DNA of 64,000 bases from Lacinutrix sp. Bg11-31 (GCF_002831665.1 NZ_CP025118.1:1922001-1986000), one strand, 5' to 3'. Positions 45,326 through 55,187 are shown, counted from the stretch's first letter. The notes: a model not told the origin generated them from the sequence alone. Translations and numbers: made by a program.

Positions 45326-46843
45326 TTAGCATCCAGAAGTGCTTGGAGTACAAGGCGCATCTAAATCAAATCCACCTACACCACCTGGCATATCTAAATC
45401 TGATGGAGCTTGGAAATCACACCCTTCACCATCATTCATAATATCTCCAGTTGGCCCTAATTGTAACACACTAATAGTATTACCACCATTACCATTAGGC
45501 ATACCATTTGCAACATTTTGACTAGATACGAAACTATGTCCAGAAAAATCACCAGTACCACTTTTTTGTACTACTAGAGTTTGATTATAATGACCTCTTT
45601 GAGCAGAAATAGCAACATTACCGTCTCCAGATTGGTATGAACTCATTAAGTTACCTTTACCTTTTTGTGTAGCAGTAGCATCATTATAATTACCATATTG
45701 TCTTTGATAAGCTACATGATCTCTACCATTTTGTCCTAATACTGCAAAGTTACCATTACCTGCTTGATCTTGACGACCATAATTAGCGCCACCATTAGAA
45801 GGACCGTATGCATTTTGGTTAACATAAGCTCTGTTATCATCTCCAATTTGGCTTTGCTCAGAATAATTACTGTCTTCACCATCGTCTCCCCATTGTCCAG
45901 AATAAGCTGAATTACCATCTCCAGATTGATATTGCTTAGCTAAACCAGCCTTAGAACCATTTCCTGTGTTATCACTACCATTAGTATAAGTTGGATCTGC
46001 AAAAGAATTAAGATACCCATCCATATCAGCCTGTACAGAACCTAAGTTATCAATTGGCCCACTAGTATCACCTCCTTGATTAACTTTAGCCCAGTTACCG
46101 TTACCCAATTGTGTTTGATTAGCTTTGTTACTATTACCTACTTGTAAAGACGCAGCAGTTTGACTATGTCCATCTTGATAAATCTTAGTAGCGTTCATGT
46201 TTCCGTATTGCTCAGCTAATGCAGAGTTGCCTAAAGAACCATTAGGGCCTGATTTTTGACGAATTCCAGACATGTTACCATCGCCTTCCTGTACAGTTCT
46301 AGCTTCATTGTTGTCATAAGACTGAACAGTTTTAGAACTGTTACCTTGACCATCTTGCTCTACCATAGCGTAGTTTAACTCACCGTTTTCTGCAGTACCA
46401 TGGTTAATATAAGCTTTGTTTCCTCCGCTTATTCCACCATCTTTCATACCTTGACGCGTAACAGCTTCGTTTTGGTCTCCTTCTTGTCTAGTTGTAGACT
46501 GGTTACCAGAACCTAATTGTCTTACGTCTGCAGCGTTTTCTACACCACTAATTCCAGAAACATCACCTGTTTGCCAGATTCTTGCTCTGTTGTCTCCAGT
46601 TCCTGCACCATCACCTTGTATTGAGAAAGATGATTGATTAGTTCCTGCTTGTAATACTTGTAACTTGTTTGTGTTACCTGTTTGTACAGCTTCACCTTGA
46701 TTACCAGTTCCTGATAAATCTACAGATAATTGAGCATCAACAGAATTATTTCCGTTTGTGTCTTTTAATGCATTTTGTGAAACTTGCGCCATCATTGCGC
46801 CCGAGAATAATAGTGCCGCAGCACCTAAAATTACTTTTTTCAT
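45326..46843 (-). CDS. Major curlin-repeat amyloid protein, copy 4
   Basis: 505 residues, same architecture: signal peptide, curlin-type repeats (about 45-440), three-cysteine C-terminal module (GEGCDFQAPSDLDMPGG, DLDAPCTPSTSGC). Positions 46333-46865 are base-for-base identical to 40658-41190 in copy 1, covering the 5' third of the gene and its leader, while the rest has diverged. Upstream of 46866 it lacks the conserved element of copies 1-3 and instead carries an inverted pair CCAAAATGATATTCG/CATATTGG, so its regulation may differ. Confidence 0.9.
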   Translation of the reverse strand: MKKVILGAAALLFSGAMMAQVSQNALKDTNGNNSVDAQLSVDLSGTGNQGEAVQTGNTNKLQVLQAGTNQSSFSIQGDGAGTGDNRARIWQTGDVSGISGVENAADVRQLGSGNQSTTRQEGDQNEAVTRQGMKDGGISGGNKAYINHGTAENGELNYAMVEQDGQGNSSKTVQSYDNNEARTVQEGDGNMSGIRQKSGPNGSLGNSALAEQYGNMNATKIYQDGHSQTAASLQVGNSNKANQTQLGNGNWAKVNQGGDTSGPIDNLGSVQADMDGYLNSFADPTYTNGSDNTGNGSKAGLAKQYQSGDGNSAYSGQWGDDGEDSNYSEQSQIGDDNRAYVNQNAYGPSNGGANYGRQDQAGNGNFAVLGQNGRDHVAYQRQYGNYNDATATQKGKGNLMSSYQSGDGNVAISAQRGHYNQTLVVQKSGTGDFSGHSFVSSQNVANGMPNGNGGNTISVLQLGPTGDIMNDGEGCDFQAPSDLDMPGGVGGFDLDAPCTPSTSGC

Positions 46844-47041
46844 GTTAAATATATATTGATTAATAACAATTCAAAGCTACTTATAAGACAACAATTCCAA
46901 AATGATATTCGTCATATTGGAATTGTTGAAATCAATATTTTTTAAAAAAAACACAAAATATACTGAAAATCAAGTGCTTACAAAATATATTTATATTATT
47001 TAAATATAAATTAATTCCTTTATCTCAAATTTCACATCAAT

Positions 47042-49228
47042 TTAATTAGTAAAAAGCAATTCTCGATACTTTGTAAGCGGCCAAAGCTCATCGTCTACCA
47101 ATAATTCCAACTTATCGCAAGGATACCTTATAGCTTCCAGTAAAGGTTTTACTTTATTACAATACGCATTAGCTTTATCTTCAATAGATTTAATTTGATT
47201 TGATTTTTTTCTAGCTTCAGTCATATTAGTTACTAGTTTATTTATTGACTCTATATGTTTAGAAATCTCTTCAATTAATTCTAACTGAGCTTGAGACACC
47301 TTTTTAAAGTCTTTCCCATAGATCTCTTTTAAACCTTTTACATTTTCAATTAAAATATTTTGATACTTAACCGCAGTTGGCACAATATGGTTTCTAGCCA
47401 AATCACCCAACACTCGTCCTTCAATTTGAATACGCATAATATAATCCTCAAGCTCTATTTCGTAACGCGCTTCTACTTCTGTTGCATTCATTACACCCAA
47501 GTCCTTATATAAAGACAATGCTTTTTTAGAGATTTTAGCTTTTAATGCTTCTGGTGTCGATTTGTTATTACTTAACCCTCTTCTCTTTGCTTCCTTCTCC
47601 CAAACCTCTCCATAACCATTACCTTCGAACAAAACAGCTTTACTCTTTTTAATATATTCTCTTAATATATTAAAGACTGCTTCGTCTTTTTTAAGATCCT
47701 TTTTAGCTATTAACGCATCTACTTCAATTTTAAAATCGATTAATTGCTTTGCTACAATAGAATTTAACAATGTCATTGGGTTTGCACAATTAGCTTTAGA
47801 ACCTACTGCTCTAAATTCAAATTTGTTTCCTGTAAAAGCAAAAGGAGACGTTCTATTTCTATCTGTGTTGTCTAAAAGTATTTCTGGAATCTTTCCGACT
47901 ACGTTAAGTTTTAAATCGGTTTTTTCTTGAGGTGATAGTTTACCATTGGTTACATTTTCTAATTCACTTAAGACATGTGTTAGCTGTTCACCTATAAATA
48001 CTGAAATAATTGCTGGAGGTGCTTCGTTTGCACCTAACCTATGATCGTTACTAGCTGATGCTATGGCTGCACGAAGTAATTCTTCATTATCATTTACAGC
48101 TTTTATTGTATTAATAAAGAAAGTTAAAAACTGAAGATTACTCATTGGTGTTTTTCCAGGACTTAATAAATTAACTCCAGTATCTGTACTTAAACTCCAA
48201 TTGTTGTGTTTACCAGACCCATTAATTCCTTGAAATGGTTTTTCATGAAACAATACTTTAAAATTATGACGCTCTGCAACCTTATCCATAACATCCATTA
48301 ATAACGCATTATGATCGACAGCTAAATTTGCCTCTTCATATATAGGAGCGAGCTCAAATTGATTTGGAGCCACTTCATTATGTCTTGTTTTTACAGGAAT
48401 ACCCAATAACATGCATTCAATTTCTAAATCTCGCATGTAAGACATTGCTCGATTTGGGATGGTGCCAAAGTAATGATCATCCAATTGTTGTCCTTTTGCT
48501 GAAGCATGACCTAATAACGTTCTCCCTGTTAATTGAATGTCTGGACGAGAGGACACCAAAGCGCTATCTATTAAAAAATACTCTTGTTCCCAACCTAATG
48601 AAGCGTTTACTTTTTTTACATTTTTATCGAAATACTTACATACAGCAACTGCTGCTGTATCTACCGCCTGCAACGCTCTTAACAAAGGCGTTTTATAATC
48701 TAAAGCTTCGCCTGTATAAGCAACAAATACTGTTGGAATACATAATGTTGTACCATAAATAAACGCAGGAGATGTTGGGTCCCAAGCTGTATAACCTCTT
48801 GCTTCAAAAGTATTCCTTATTCCTCCATTTGGAAAACTAGAAGCATCTGGCTCTTGCTGTACTAATTGAGTGCCTCCAAATTTCTCTATTGCTCCATTAT
48901 TTTCTATGGTTTCAAAAAAAGCATCATGCTTTTCTGCTGTAGCTCCAGTTAATGGCTGAAACCAATGCGTGTAATGCGTTACTCCTTTAGACAATGCCCA
49001 ATCTTTCATTGCAGAAGCAATTTGATCTGCAATTGCTCTATCTATCTTTCCTCCTTTTTCAATAGCATTTGTTAAACTTATAAAAGCGTCACTTGTAAGT
49101 GTTTGGCGCATTTTTTTTGAATCATAAACGTTTTGTCCGAAAATTTCTGAACGTCGTTTTTCTTCTTTTATAACTACAGGTTTTCTGTTTAATGTTTCTT
49201 TTATGGCGAAAAATCTTAGAGTTGACAT
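47042..49228 (-). CDS. glnN: Glutamine synthetase type III
   Basis: 728 residues, the normal GSIII size. The GSIII-specific N-terminal region (RRSEIFGQNVYDSKKMRQTL) and the catalytic core with WEQEYFLID, NEVAPNQFELAPIYEEANLA and HEKPFQGINGSGKHNNWS are present, along with NRTSPFAFTGNKFEFRAVGS. It makes glutamine from glutamate and ammonia as a dodecamer. It stands divergently from the type II enzyme gene at 49422, with 193 bp between that must hold both promoters. Confidence 0.96.
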   Translation of the reverse strand: MSTLRFFAIKETLNRKPVVIKEEKRRSEIFGQNVYDSKKMRQTLTSDAFISLTNAIEKGGKIDRAIADQIASAMKDWALSKGVTHYTHWFQPLTGATAEKHDAFFETIENNGAIEKFGGTQLVQQEPDASSFPNGGIRNTFEARGYTAWDPTSPAFIYGTTLCIPTVFVAYTGEALDYKTPLLRALQAVDTAAVAVCKYFDKNVKKVNASLGWEQEYFLIDSALVSSRPDIQLTGRTLLGHASAKGQQLDDHYFGTIPNRAMSYMRDLEIECMLLGIPVKTRHNEVAPNQFELAPIYEEANLAVDHNALLMDVMDKVAERHNFKVLFHEKPFQGINGSGKHNNWSLSTDTGVNLLSPGKTPMSNLQFLTFFINTIKAVNDNEELLRAAIASASNDHRLGANEAPPAIISVFIGEQLTHVLSELENVTNGKLSPQEKTDLKLNVVGKIPEILLDNTDRNRTSPFAFTGNKFEFRAVGSKANCANPMTLLNSIVAKQLIDFKIEVDALIAKKDLKKDEAVFNILREYIKKSKAVLFEGNGYGEVWEKEAKRRGLSNNKSTPEALKAKISKKALSLYKDLGVMNATEVEARYEIELEDYIMRIQIEGRVLGDLARNHIVPTAVKYQNILIENVKGLKEIYGKDFKKVSQAQLELIEEISKHIESINKLVTNMTEARKKSNQIKSIEDKANAYCNKVKPLLEAIRYPCDKLELLVDDELWPLTKYRELLFTN

Positions 49229-49381
49229 ATTTCTGACTATTTTTTTTACAAATATATTAATTTCAAGCCGTTTTAACCTTTAAAATTATCAACACCCTTA
49301 AAAAAATAGGGTTATTAACACTGATTTAATAAAAATTTCAATTTTACCTCTTAATTTTTATAGGTTATTTAAAATTCATTT

Positions 49382-49389
49382 TATATTTG
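49382..49389 (+). promoter_or_regulatory. -7 element of the GSII gene promoter
   Basis: TATATTTG matches the Bacteroidota TAnnTTTG consensus, 33 bp before the ATG. No TTG at the usual -33 spacing, which would fit an activated promoter. Confidence 0.5.
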
Positions 49390-49421
49390 CAAACATATTA
49401 TTAATATTATCTGTAAGTATT

Positions 49422-50447
49422 ATGGCAAAAATAAAATTAGAATACATTTGGCTAGATGGTTATTTTCCTACTCAAAACATGAGAAGTAAAACCAAAGTTG
49501 AGGAACACGAAGATTTTCAAGGAACAATAGAAGAACTTGACAATTGGTCTTTTGATGGGTCGTCTACTAAACAAGCTTCTGGTGGAGCTTCTGATTGTTT
49601 ATTAAAACCTGTTGCAATCTATAAAGATCCTGCAAGAATAAATGGGTATTTAGTAATGACAGAAGTTTTAAATGCAGATGGCACTCCTCACGTTTCTAAC
49701 GGAAGAGCTACTATTGAAGATGAAGACAATGATTTCTGGTTTGGTTTTGAACAAGAATACTTTATAATGGACACAAAGACTCAATTACCATTAGGTTTCC
49801 CTATTGGTGGTTATCCTGCTCCACAAGGAATGTATTATTGTTCTGTTGGAGGTTTACATACACATGGTAGAAAACTAGTAGAAGAGCATGCAGACTTATG
49901 TATTGATGCTGGTTTAAATTTTGAAGGAATTAACCAAGAGGTTGCTTCTGGACAATGGGAATACCAATTATTTGCTCAAGGTGCAAAAAAAGCTGGTGAT
50001 GAGATTTGGGTCTCTCGCTACCTATTAGATAGATTAACAGAACAATATGGTTACTATATTGAATACCATCCAAAACCATTAGGTAGAGATATGGATTGGA
50101 ATGGCTCTGGTATGCATGCAAACTTCTCGAATACAGTATTAAGAACTTGCGGAAGCCAAGAAACTTACGAAAAAATATGCGAAGCATTTAGACCAGTTGT
50201 TAAAGAACACATGGCTGTTTATGGAGAATTCAATGATCAACGTTTAACAGGAGATCACGAAACAGCTTCTATTGACGACTTTAGCTATGGGATTTCAGAC
50301 AGAGGAGCTTCTATTAGAATTCCAATTATTACAGTCGAAAAAGGCTGGAAAGGCTGGCTAGAAGATAGAAGACCAGCTTCTAATGGTGATCCATACAAAA
50401 TTGCAGGACGTATTATCAAGACCGTAAAGTCTGCTAATATCAGCTAA
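49422..50447 (+). CDS. glnII: Glutamine synthetase type II (beta-Grasp, eukaryotic-type)
   Basis: 341 residues. Family motifs: LEYIWLDGYFPTQNMRSKTK, then NWSFDGSSTKQASGGASDCL, FGFEQEYFIMD, DWNGSGMHANFSN and the C-terminal TVEKGWKGWLEDRRPASNGD. This is the short GSII type, decameric in known members, and not regulated by adenylylation. Two glutamine synthetases of different types side by side suggest differential nitrogen responses. Confidence 0.96.
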   Translation: MAKIKLEYIWLDGYFPTQNMRSKTKVEEHEDFQGTIEELDNWSFDGSSTKQASGGASDCLLKPVAIYKDPARINGYLVMTEVLNADGTPHVSNGRATIEDEDNDFWFGFEQEYFIMDTKTQLPLGFPIGGYPAPQGMYYCSVGGLHTHGRKLVEEHADLCIDAGLNFEGINQEVASGQWEYQLFAQGAKKAGDEIWVSRYLLDRLTEQYGYYIEYHPKPLGRDMDWNGSGMHANFSNTVLRTCGSQETYEKICEAFRPVVKEHMAVYGEFNDQRLTGDHETASIDDFSYGISDRGASIRIPIITVEKGWKGWLEDRRPASNGDPYKIAGRIIKTVKSANIS

Positions 50448-50469
50448 TTTATATAAAAATTATATTCAT

Positions 50470-50508
50470 AAAAAAAGCGTTTGAAAATTTTCAAACGCTT
50501 TTTTTTAT
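50470..50508. terminator. Bidirectional terminator
   Basis: AAAAAAGCGTTTGAAAA/TTTTCAAACGCTTTTTT perfect stem between convergent glnII and the FadL-like gene. Confidence 0.92.
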
Positions 50509-50545
50509 TCACACAAATCATCATTTTAAATGATAATTAGTTTTT

Positions 50546-52063
50546 CTATAATCGAAACCCTAATGTTAGTGTTATATTAGAATTATTAGCATCAATAGAT
50601 GCAGCATCAGTTAATCCTGTACTATATAATTGATATTCTTTTGATTGATTATAATCATCATAAGTTAAATCTAATTTTGTGTTACCAAAATTATACCCTA
50701 AACCTAAAGAATAACCATTTAAATCTCCAACAGTTTTTCCATTTTTATATGGGCTTTCCTCAAAACGGTAGCCTCCTCTAAAACTAAACTGATCAACTTT
50801 ATATTCACCACCCAACTTATAGGTAGCTGCTGCAGTTAAATTATTTGCAATAATATCGTTCTGCGCACTAAAATAAGCATCAGATTTTGGCTTAAACTTT
50901 GTTTTACTGTAATCTTTTCTAGAATAGTCAAAACTTATCAATCCTTGTTTTCCAAAAATATAAGCTAAACTCCCTGTTACTTTAGAAGGTGATTGCAGAT
51001 TGTAATCTGGAAACAAATTCACCACTTGCGGATTCACAATTTGTAAAACATTTTCACTTCCATCCACTCTAACAGTTTCAATATATTGTGAAGTTTCCTC
51101 AGTAATTGTCATCCAAGTAGGAGAATCGTATGTAAAACCGACTCTAAACTCGTTAGACAACTTATAGATAGTACCTAGTTGAAATGAAAATCCAGCACCA
51201 TTTGTTATTATATTATTCTCGAAACCTACTTGATTTATAACAGAATCTGTATTATTGTTTTGTTCATACAAAAAAGTAGAACGTTCATAATTTAGAAAAT
51301 GAGAATTTAAATTTAACCCTAAATATAAATCATCTCCATATTGGGCTCCTAAATTAAATGCAATCTTACCATTATAACCAGTAGCAGCGTAAGTGTATTC
51401 TTGATCAAAATTTCCAGCTGCAATATTAGATGTATATAGTGTATTATCATCCGCATCGCTTACTGGCTCTAAAATATAAGAATCATAACCTAAATAAGCT
51501 TGTTGATAAGTGTAACCATAAGCACTTCCAATTCCAGCATAAGCATCTGCAGACGACTCTCCTGGTAAAGCAGAAATATCACCTAAACGCAAGCCTTGAG
51601 CATTATTTAAAAAATACTGATCTATAGAAGTAGTATTTACACCTCTAGACTTCCAATTATCATCATAATTCTTAGTATTATCAAAAGCAACACTTAAAGC
51701 AAACTTTCTCCAAAGTGAATTTTCATTTCTACTTTCAAAAACAAAAACACCTCCTCCTTGATTTAAAGATAAATCTGAATCTGAAGAAGCATTCCTTCTC
51801 CCAAAATAAGCTGTTTCATTATCTACATCACTAACATTTAGCGATACCGAAGCAAAGCTATTTGTATAGATAGCAGAACCAGCTGGGTTAACACTAACAG
51901 CACTTAAATCTCCTCCAAGAGCCCCAAATGCACCACTAAGCGCTCTGTATCTTGCCGAACCTATAATCTCTCCACTACTATAACTTAACGCATCGCTTAT
52001 ATCTTGAGCACTAATTGTAAACATAGACATAACACCTATGAATAAAAATATTCCTTTTTTCAT
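50546..52063 (-). CDS. FadL/OmpP1-like outer-membrane transport protein
   Basis: 505 residues, signal peptide (after TISAQ). The N-terminal segment SARYRALSGAFGALGGDLSA with NPAGSAIY matches the OmpP1/FadL/TodX family, in which it forms the plug-like hatch. A long run of amphipathic strands follows, ending ITLTLGFRL with the terminal aromatic/hydrophobic signature. Members import hydrophobic compounds. It is the second gene after the Arg-rich lipoprotein (38 bp gap) on the same strand, so both may be co-transcribed. Confidence 0.88.
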   Translation of the reverse strand: MKKGIFLFIGVMSMFTISAQDISDALSYSSGEIIGSARYRALSGAFGALGGDLSAVSVNPAGSAIYTNSFASVSLNVSDVDNETAYFGRRNASSDSDLSLNQGGGVFVFESRNENSLWRKFALSVAFDNTKNYDDNWKSRGVNTTSIDQYFLNNAQGLRLGDISALPGESSADAYAGIGSAYGYTYQQAYLGYDSYILEPVSDADDNTLYTSNIAAGNFDQEYTYAATGYNGKIAFNLGAQYGDDLYLGLNLNSHFLNYERSTFLYEQNNNTDSVINQVGFENNIITNGAGFSFQLGTIYKLSNEFRVGFTYDSPTWMTITEETSQYIETVRVDGSENVLQIVNPQVVNLFPDYNLQSPSKVTGSLAYIFGKQGLISFDYSRKDYSKTKFKPKSDAYFSAQNDIIANNLTAAATYKLGGEYKVDQFSFRGGYRFEESPYKNGKTVGDLNGYSLGLGYNFGNTKLDLTYDDYNQSKEYQLYSTGLTDAASIDANNSNITLTLGFRL

Positions 52064-52101
52064 ATTATTTTTTTAATTCATTTTTTTTTAAAAACAATCT
52101 T

Positions 52102-53049
52102 CTAACCTCTCCTTCTACCTCCTGATGTAGATCTTGAAGATGAACCAGAAGAACTTCTAGTAGAAGATCTACTTGGTGAAGACGTTCTTGGCGTAGTTGT
52201 TCTTGGCGTAGTACTTCTTACTCTAGGTTTCGAAGTCCTAGGCGTAGAACTATTACCTCTTGTTCTTGGAGTTGAATTTCTAACCCTTGGTGTAGTAGAC
52301 CTAACTCTTGGTGTAGAATTATTTGTTCTCACTCTTGGCGTAACTGTTCTCGTTCTTGGAGTTGAAGATGTTCTTGTACGAGTAGACGTAGAATTACTTC
52401 TTCTAGAAGCCTCAACCCTTCTACCTAAAGCAGATGACTGTCTTCCATAAATACCTCCTCTTCTTGTAGTGTTATATGCTAAACCATTTCTTCCGTAACC
52501 ATTTCTCCCATAGTAACCTCCATAACCATAGCCATAATTATATCCATAAGGGTTATAAAAACCTCCATAACCAAAATTCCCATAACCATAACCAAAACTA
52601 TTCCAACCAAAATAAGGGCTATTCCAACCAAAACTATTCCAACCATAATATGGTCTATTCCAATAATTATTAAAACCTGTGTTATAAATATTTATAGACA
52701 CCTCACTACTGTTCTCTCCCCAAGCACCATAGCCTGAAGCAACATTAGCGACCTCAACATTATCTTCAGAATAAGATCCTTCATAAGAATCTATATCTAC
52801 AAAAACTTCTTCATTTCCATCAGAATCCATTTCTAATGATTTTTCTTTAAAGTAATTTTTATAATAAGTATTATCACCATTTTCTTGCGCATCGGCTTGC
52901 ACAACATCTTTCTGAGCTTCATCTTCACTATAAATTCCATCACTATCTTGCCCAACATATTGATAAGACCCACAAGACGTAAGCACTAGAGTAAATAAAA
53001 CTACCGCAAACGCTGGTAATTTATTTAATAAGTATTTTTTTAATTGCAT
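52102..53049 (-). CDS. Lipoprotein with Tyr/Gly/Trp-rich centre and Arg/Thr/Ser tail
   Basis: 315 residues. Lipobox LVLTSCG (Cys near 26). After an acidic linker, residues about 130-185 are repeats of Asn, Gly, Tyr, Trp and Phe (YYGWNSFGWNSPYFGWNSFG). Residues about 205-315 are very basic low-complexity repeats built from (S/T)-T-P-R-(T/V)-R units, ending SRSTSGGRRRG. Such proteins are sometimes labelled 'vitellogenin-like' by composition only. A surface protein that binds polyanions or cell-wall material is a guess. It lies upstream of the FadL-like gene. Confidence 0.7.
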   Translation of the reverse strand: MQLKKYLLNKLPAFAVVLFTLVLTSCGSYQYVGQDSDGIYSEDEAQKDVVQADAQENGDNTYYKNYFKEKSLEMDSDGNEEVFVDIDSYEGSYSEDNVEVANVASGYGAWGENSSEVSINIYNTGFNNYWNRPYYGWNSFGWNSPYFGWNSFGYGYGNFGYGGFYNPYGYNYGYGYGGYYGRNGYGRNGLAYNTTRRGGIYGRQSSALGRRVEASRRSNSTSTRTRTSSTPRTRTVTPRVRTNNSTPRVRSTTPRVRNSTPRTRGNSSTPRTSKPRVRSTTPRTTTPRTSSPSRSSTRSSSGSSSRSTSGGRRRG

Positions 53050-53149
53050 AACTGTTTGTTTTTATTGTTGAACATAACAAAAATAGTTAGTTTTGTCGAA
53101 CTATTTCTTTTTTTAACATAATCACAATATTTGTGCCAAAATACTATAT

Positions 53150-54628
53150 ATGAGCAAAAAACTCACAACAAGAGCAGAAGATTATTCAAAATGGTATAAC
53201 GAACTGGTCGTAAAGGCCGATTTAGCTGAAAACTCGGCAGTTAGAGGCTGTATGGTAATAAAACCTTATGGTTATGCTATTTGGGAAAAAATGCAAGCAG
53301 AATTAGATAGAATGTTTAAAGAGACAGGACATCAAAATGCTTACTTCCCACTATTTGTACCTAAAAGCCTGTTTGAAGCTGAAGAAAAAAATGCTGAAGG
53401 TTTCGCAAAAGAGTGTGCAGTAGTAACTCATTATAGATTGCAAAACGACCCAGACAATCCAGGAAAACTTCGCGTAGATCCAGAAGCTAAACTAGAAGAG
53501 GAGCTTGTAGTAAGACCTACAAGTGAAGCAATAATTTGGAGCACTTTTAAAGGATGGATTCAATCATATAGAGATTTACCATTACTAATTAACCAATGGG
53601 CAAATGTTGTTCGTTGGGAAATGCGTACACGTTTATTTTTACGTACAGCAGAATTTCTTTGGCAAGAAGGACATACAGCTCACGAAACAAAAGCAGAAGC
53701 TATAACAGAAGCAGAAACAATGAATAATGTCTATGCTACTTTCGTTGAAAAGTTCATGGCAATGCCAGTTGTACAAGGTTTAAAAACTGAAAGCGAGCGT
53801 TTTGCTGGAGCAAATGAGACTTACTGTATTGAAGCATTGATGCAGGACGGAAAAGCGCTACAAGCTGGAACATCTCATTTTTTAGGGCAAAATTTCGCAA
53901 AAGCTTTTGATGTAAAATTTACTAATAAAGAAGGGAAACAGGATTATGTTTGGGCTACTTCTTGGGGAGTTTCAACACGACTAATGGGTGCTTTAATTAT
54001 GACACATAGTGACGATCACGGCTTAGTACTTCCTCCAAACCTAGCACCTAACCAAGTAGTAATTGTTCCAATTCATAAAACTGATGAGCAACTAGAAGAA
54101 ATTACAACAGTTGTAAACGGAATAATAAAAGATCTTAGAGCAAAACATATTACAGTAAAATACGATAACAGAACGACCTATCGTCCTGGAGCTAAATTTG
54201 CACAACACGAATTACAAGGAGTACCTTTACGTATTGCAATTGGATCAAGAGATCTTGAAAATGGAACCGTAGAATTAGCTAGAAGAGATACTTTAACTAA
54301 AGAAACAGTCTCATTAGACTCTTTAACAGAAAAGATTGAAGGCTTAATGACGGAAATTCAAGATTCCTTATTTAACAAAGCATTAAAACATAGAGACACT
54401 CACACTACGGAAGTTGAAAATTTTGAAGAGTTTAAAGCTACTCTAGAAAAGAAAGGCGGTTTCATCTCAGCACATTGGGATGGTACACCAGAGACTGAAG
54501 ATAAAATAAAAGAGATAACAAAAGCAACTATTAGATGTCTTCCTTTAGAAGGAAAGCTAGAAGATGGTGTTTGTGTGTATTCAGGAAAGCCTTCAAAACG
54601 CAGAGTATTGTTCGCAAAAGCATATTAA
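53150..54628 (+). CDS. proS: Prolyl-tRNA synthetase (short, ProS3 type)
   Basis: 492 residues, matching the archaeal/eukaryotic-like class of ProRS without the editing insertion. Class II motif 1 [17 protein letters not shown], motif 2 ([20 protein letters not shown] with the conserved Arg) and motif 3 ([20 protein letters not shown]) are present. The C-terminal part holds the anticodon-binding domain and a zinc-like domain ending RRVLFAKAY. It charges tRNA-Pro. Confidence 0.97.
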   Translation: MSKKLTTRAEDYSKWYNELVVKADLAENSAVRGCMVIKPYGYAIWEKMQAELDRMFKETGHQNAYFPLFVPKSLFEAEEKNAEGFAKECAVVTHYRLQNDPDNPGKLRVDPEAKLEEELVVRPTSEAIIWSTFKGWIQSYRDLPLLINQWANVVRWEMRTRLFLRTAEFLWQEGHTAHETKAEAITEAETMNNVYATFVEKFMAMPVVQGLKTESERFAGANETYCIEALMQDGKALQAGTSHFLGQNFAKAFDVKFTNKEGKQDYVWATSWGVSTRLMGALIMTHSDDHGLVLPPNLAPNQVVIVPIHKTDEQLEEITTVVNGIIKDLRAKHITVKYDNRTTYRPGAKFAQHELQGVPLRIAIGSRDLENGTVELARRDTLTKETVSLDSLTEKIEGLMTEIQDSLFNKALKHRDTHTTEVENFEEFKATLEKKGGFISAHWDGTPETEDKIKEITKATIRCLPLEGKLEDGVCVYSGKPSKRRVLFAKAY

Positions 54629-54661
54629 CTAAATTTTTTTAAAAAAAAGTTTAGTTAGGTC

Positions 54662-54691
54662 TTGCAAAAGTAGAAAATAGTTGTATTTTTG
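54662..54691 (+). promoter_or_regulatory. Housekeeping promoter 1 for tRNA-Glu/rpsT
   Basis: TTG at 54662-54664, 19-bp spacer, TATTTTTG at 54684-54691: a full match to the Bacteroidota TTG-N19-TAnnTTTG consensus. Confidence 0.8.
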
Positions 54692-54731
54692 CACCCGCAA
54701 TGGAAACGTTGTGAAAGTTATTTGAAAAGTT

Positions 54732-54761
54732 TTGCAGAAATGAAAATAAGTTTTATATTTG
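54732..54761 (+). promoter_or_regulatory. Housekeeping promoter 2 for tRNA-Glu/rpsT
   Basis: TTG at 54732-54734, again 19 bp, then TATATTTG at 54754-54761, 17 bp before the tRNA. A second full consensus match 70 bp after the first. Confidence 0.85.
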
Positions 54762-54778
54762 CACACTCTTAAATAAAT

Positions 54779-54850
54779 GGCCCGTTCGTCTATCGGCTAG
54801 GACGCATGGTTTTCATCCATGTAAGAGGGGTTCGACTCCCCTACGGGCTA
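54779..54850 (+). tRNA. tRNA-Glu (anticodon TTC)
   Basis: 72-nt cloverleaf: acceptor GGCCCGT/ACGGGCT with discriminator A, D arm with TCGGCTAGGA, anticodon loop TTTTCAT in the ATGG/CCAT stem, and T arm GGGGTTCGACTCCCC. CCA is not encoded. It is followed 30 bp later by rpsT. Confidence 0.97.
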
Positions 54851-54880
54851 CAATTTTTTAATAAAGAAATAAAGAAACAA

Positions 54881-55132
54881 ATGGCAAATCATAAGTCAGC
54901 GTTAAAAAGAATTAGAAGTAACGAAACTAAACGCTTAAGAAATAAGTATCAGCATAAAACAACTCGTAATGCGATAAAAAAATTACGTGAGTTAACTGAT
55001 AAGAAGGAAGCTGAAGCTTTATTACCTTCAGTACATTCTATGTTAGATAGATTAGCAAAGAAAAATGTTATTCATTTTAACAAAGCAGCTAACTTAAAGT
55101 CTGGTTTAACTAAATTCGTTTCAGCGATATAG
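54881..55132 (+). CDS. rpsT: 30S ribosomal protein S20
   Basis: 83 residues starting MANHKSALKRIRSNETKRLR at the ATG 54881; longer frames upstream run through the tRNA and are not real. Basic, helical, of standard S20 length. It binds 16S rRNA early in 30S assembly. It appears to share its promoters with tRNA-Glu, and a strong terminator follows. Confidence 0.97.
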   Translation: MANHKSALKRIRSNETKRLRNKYQHKTTRNAIKKLRELTDKKEAEALLPSVHSMLDRLAKKNVIHFNKAANLKSGLTKFVSAI

Positions 55133-55151
55133 TCAAATTAATTCTACAAGA

Positions 55152-55187
55152 AAAAAAAGCCTATCGAAATTTCGATAGGCTTTTTTG
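55152..55187 (+). terminator. Terminator of tRNA-Glu/rpsT
   Basis: AAGCCTATCGAAA/TTTCGATAGGCTT stem with A and T runs. Confidence 0.92.

Noticed and set aside
54806..54880. N-terminal extension of rpsT
   Set aside because: It would translate the tRNA-Glu gene. The ATG at 54881 matches the S20 start.
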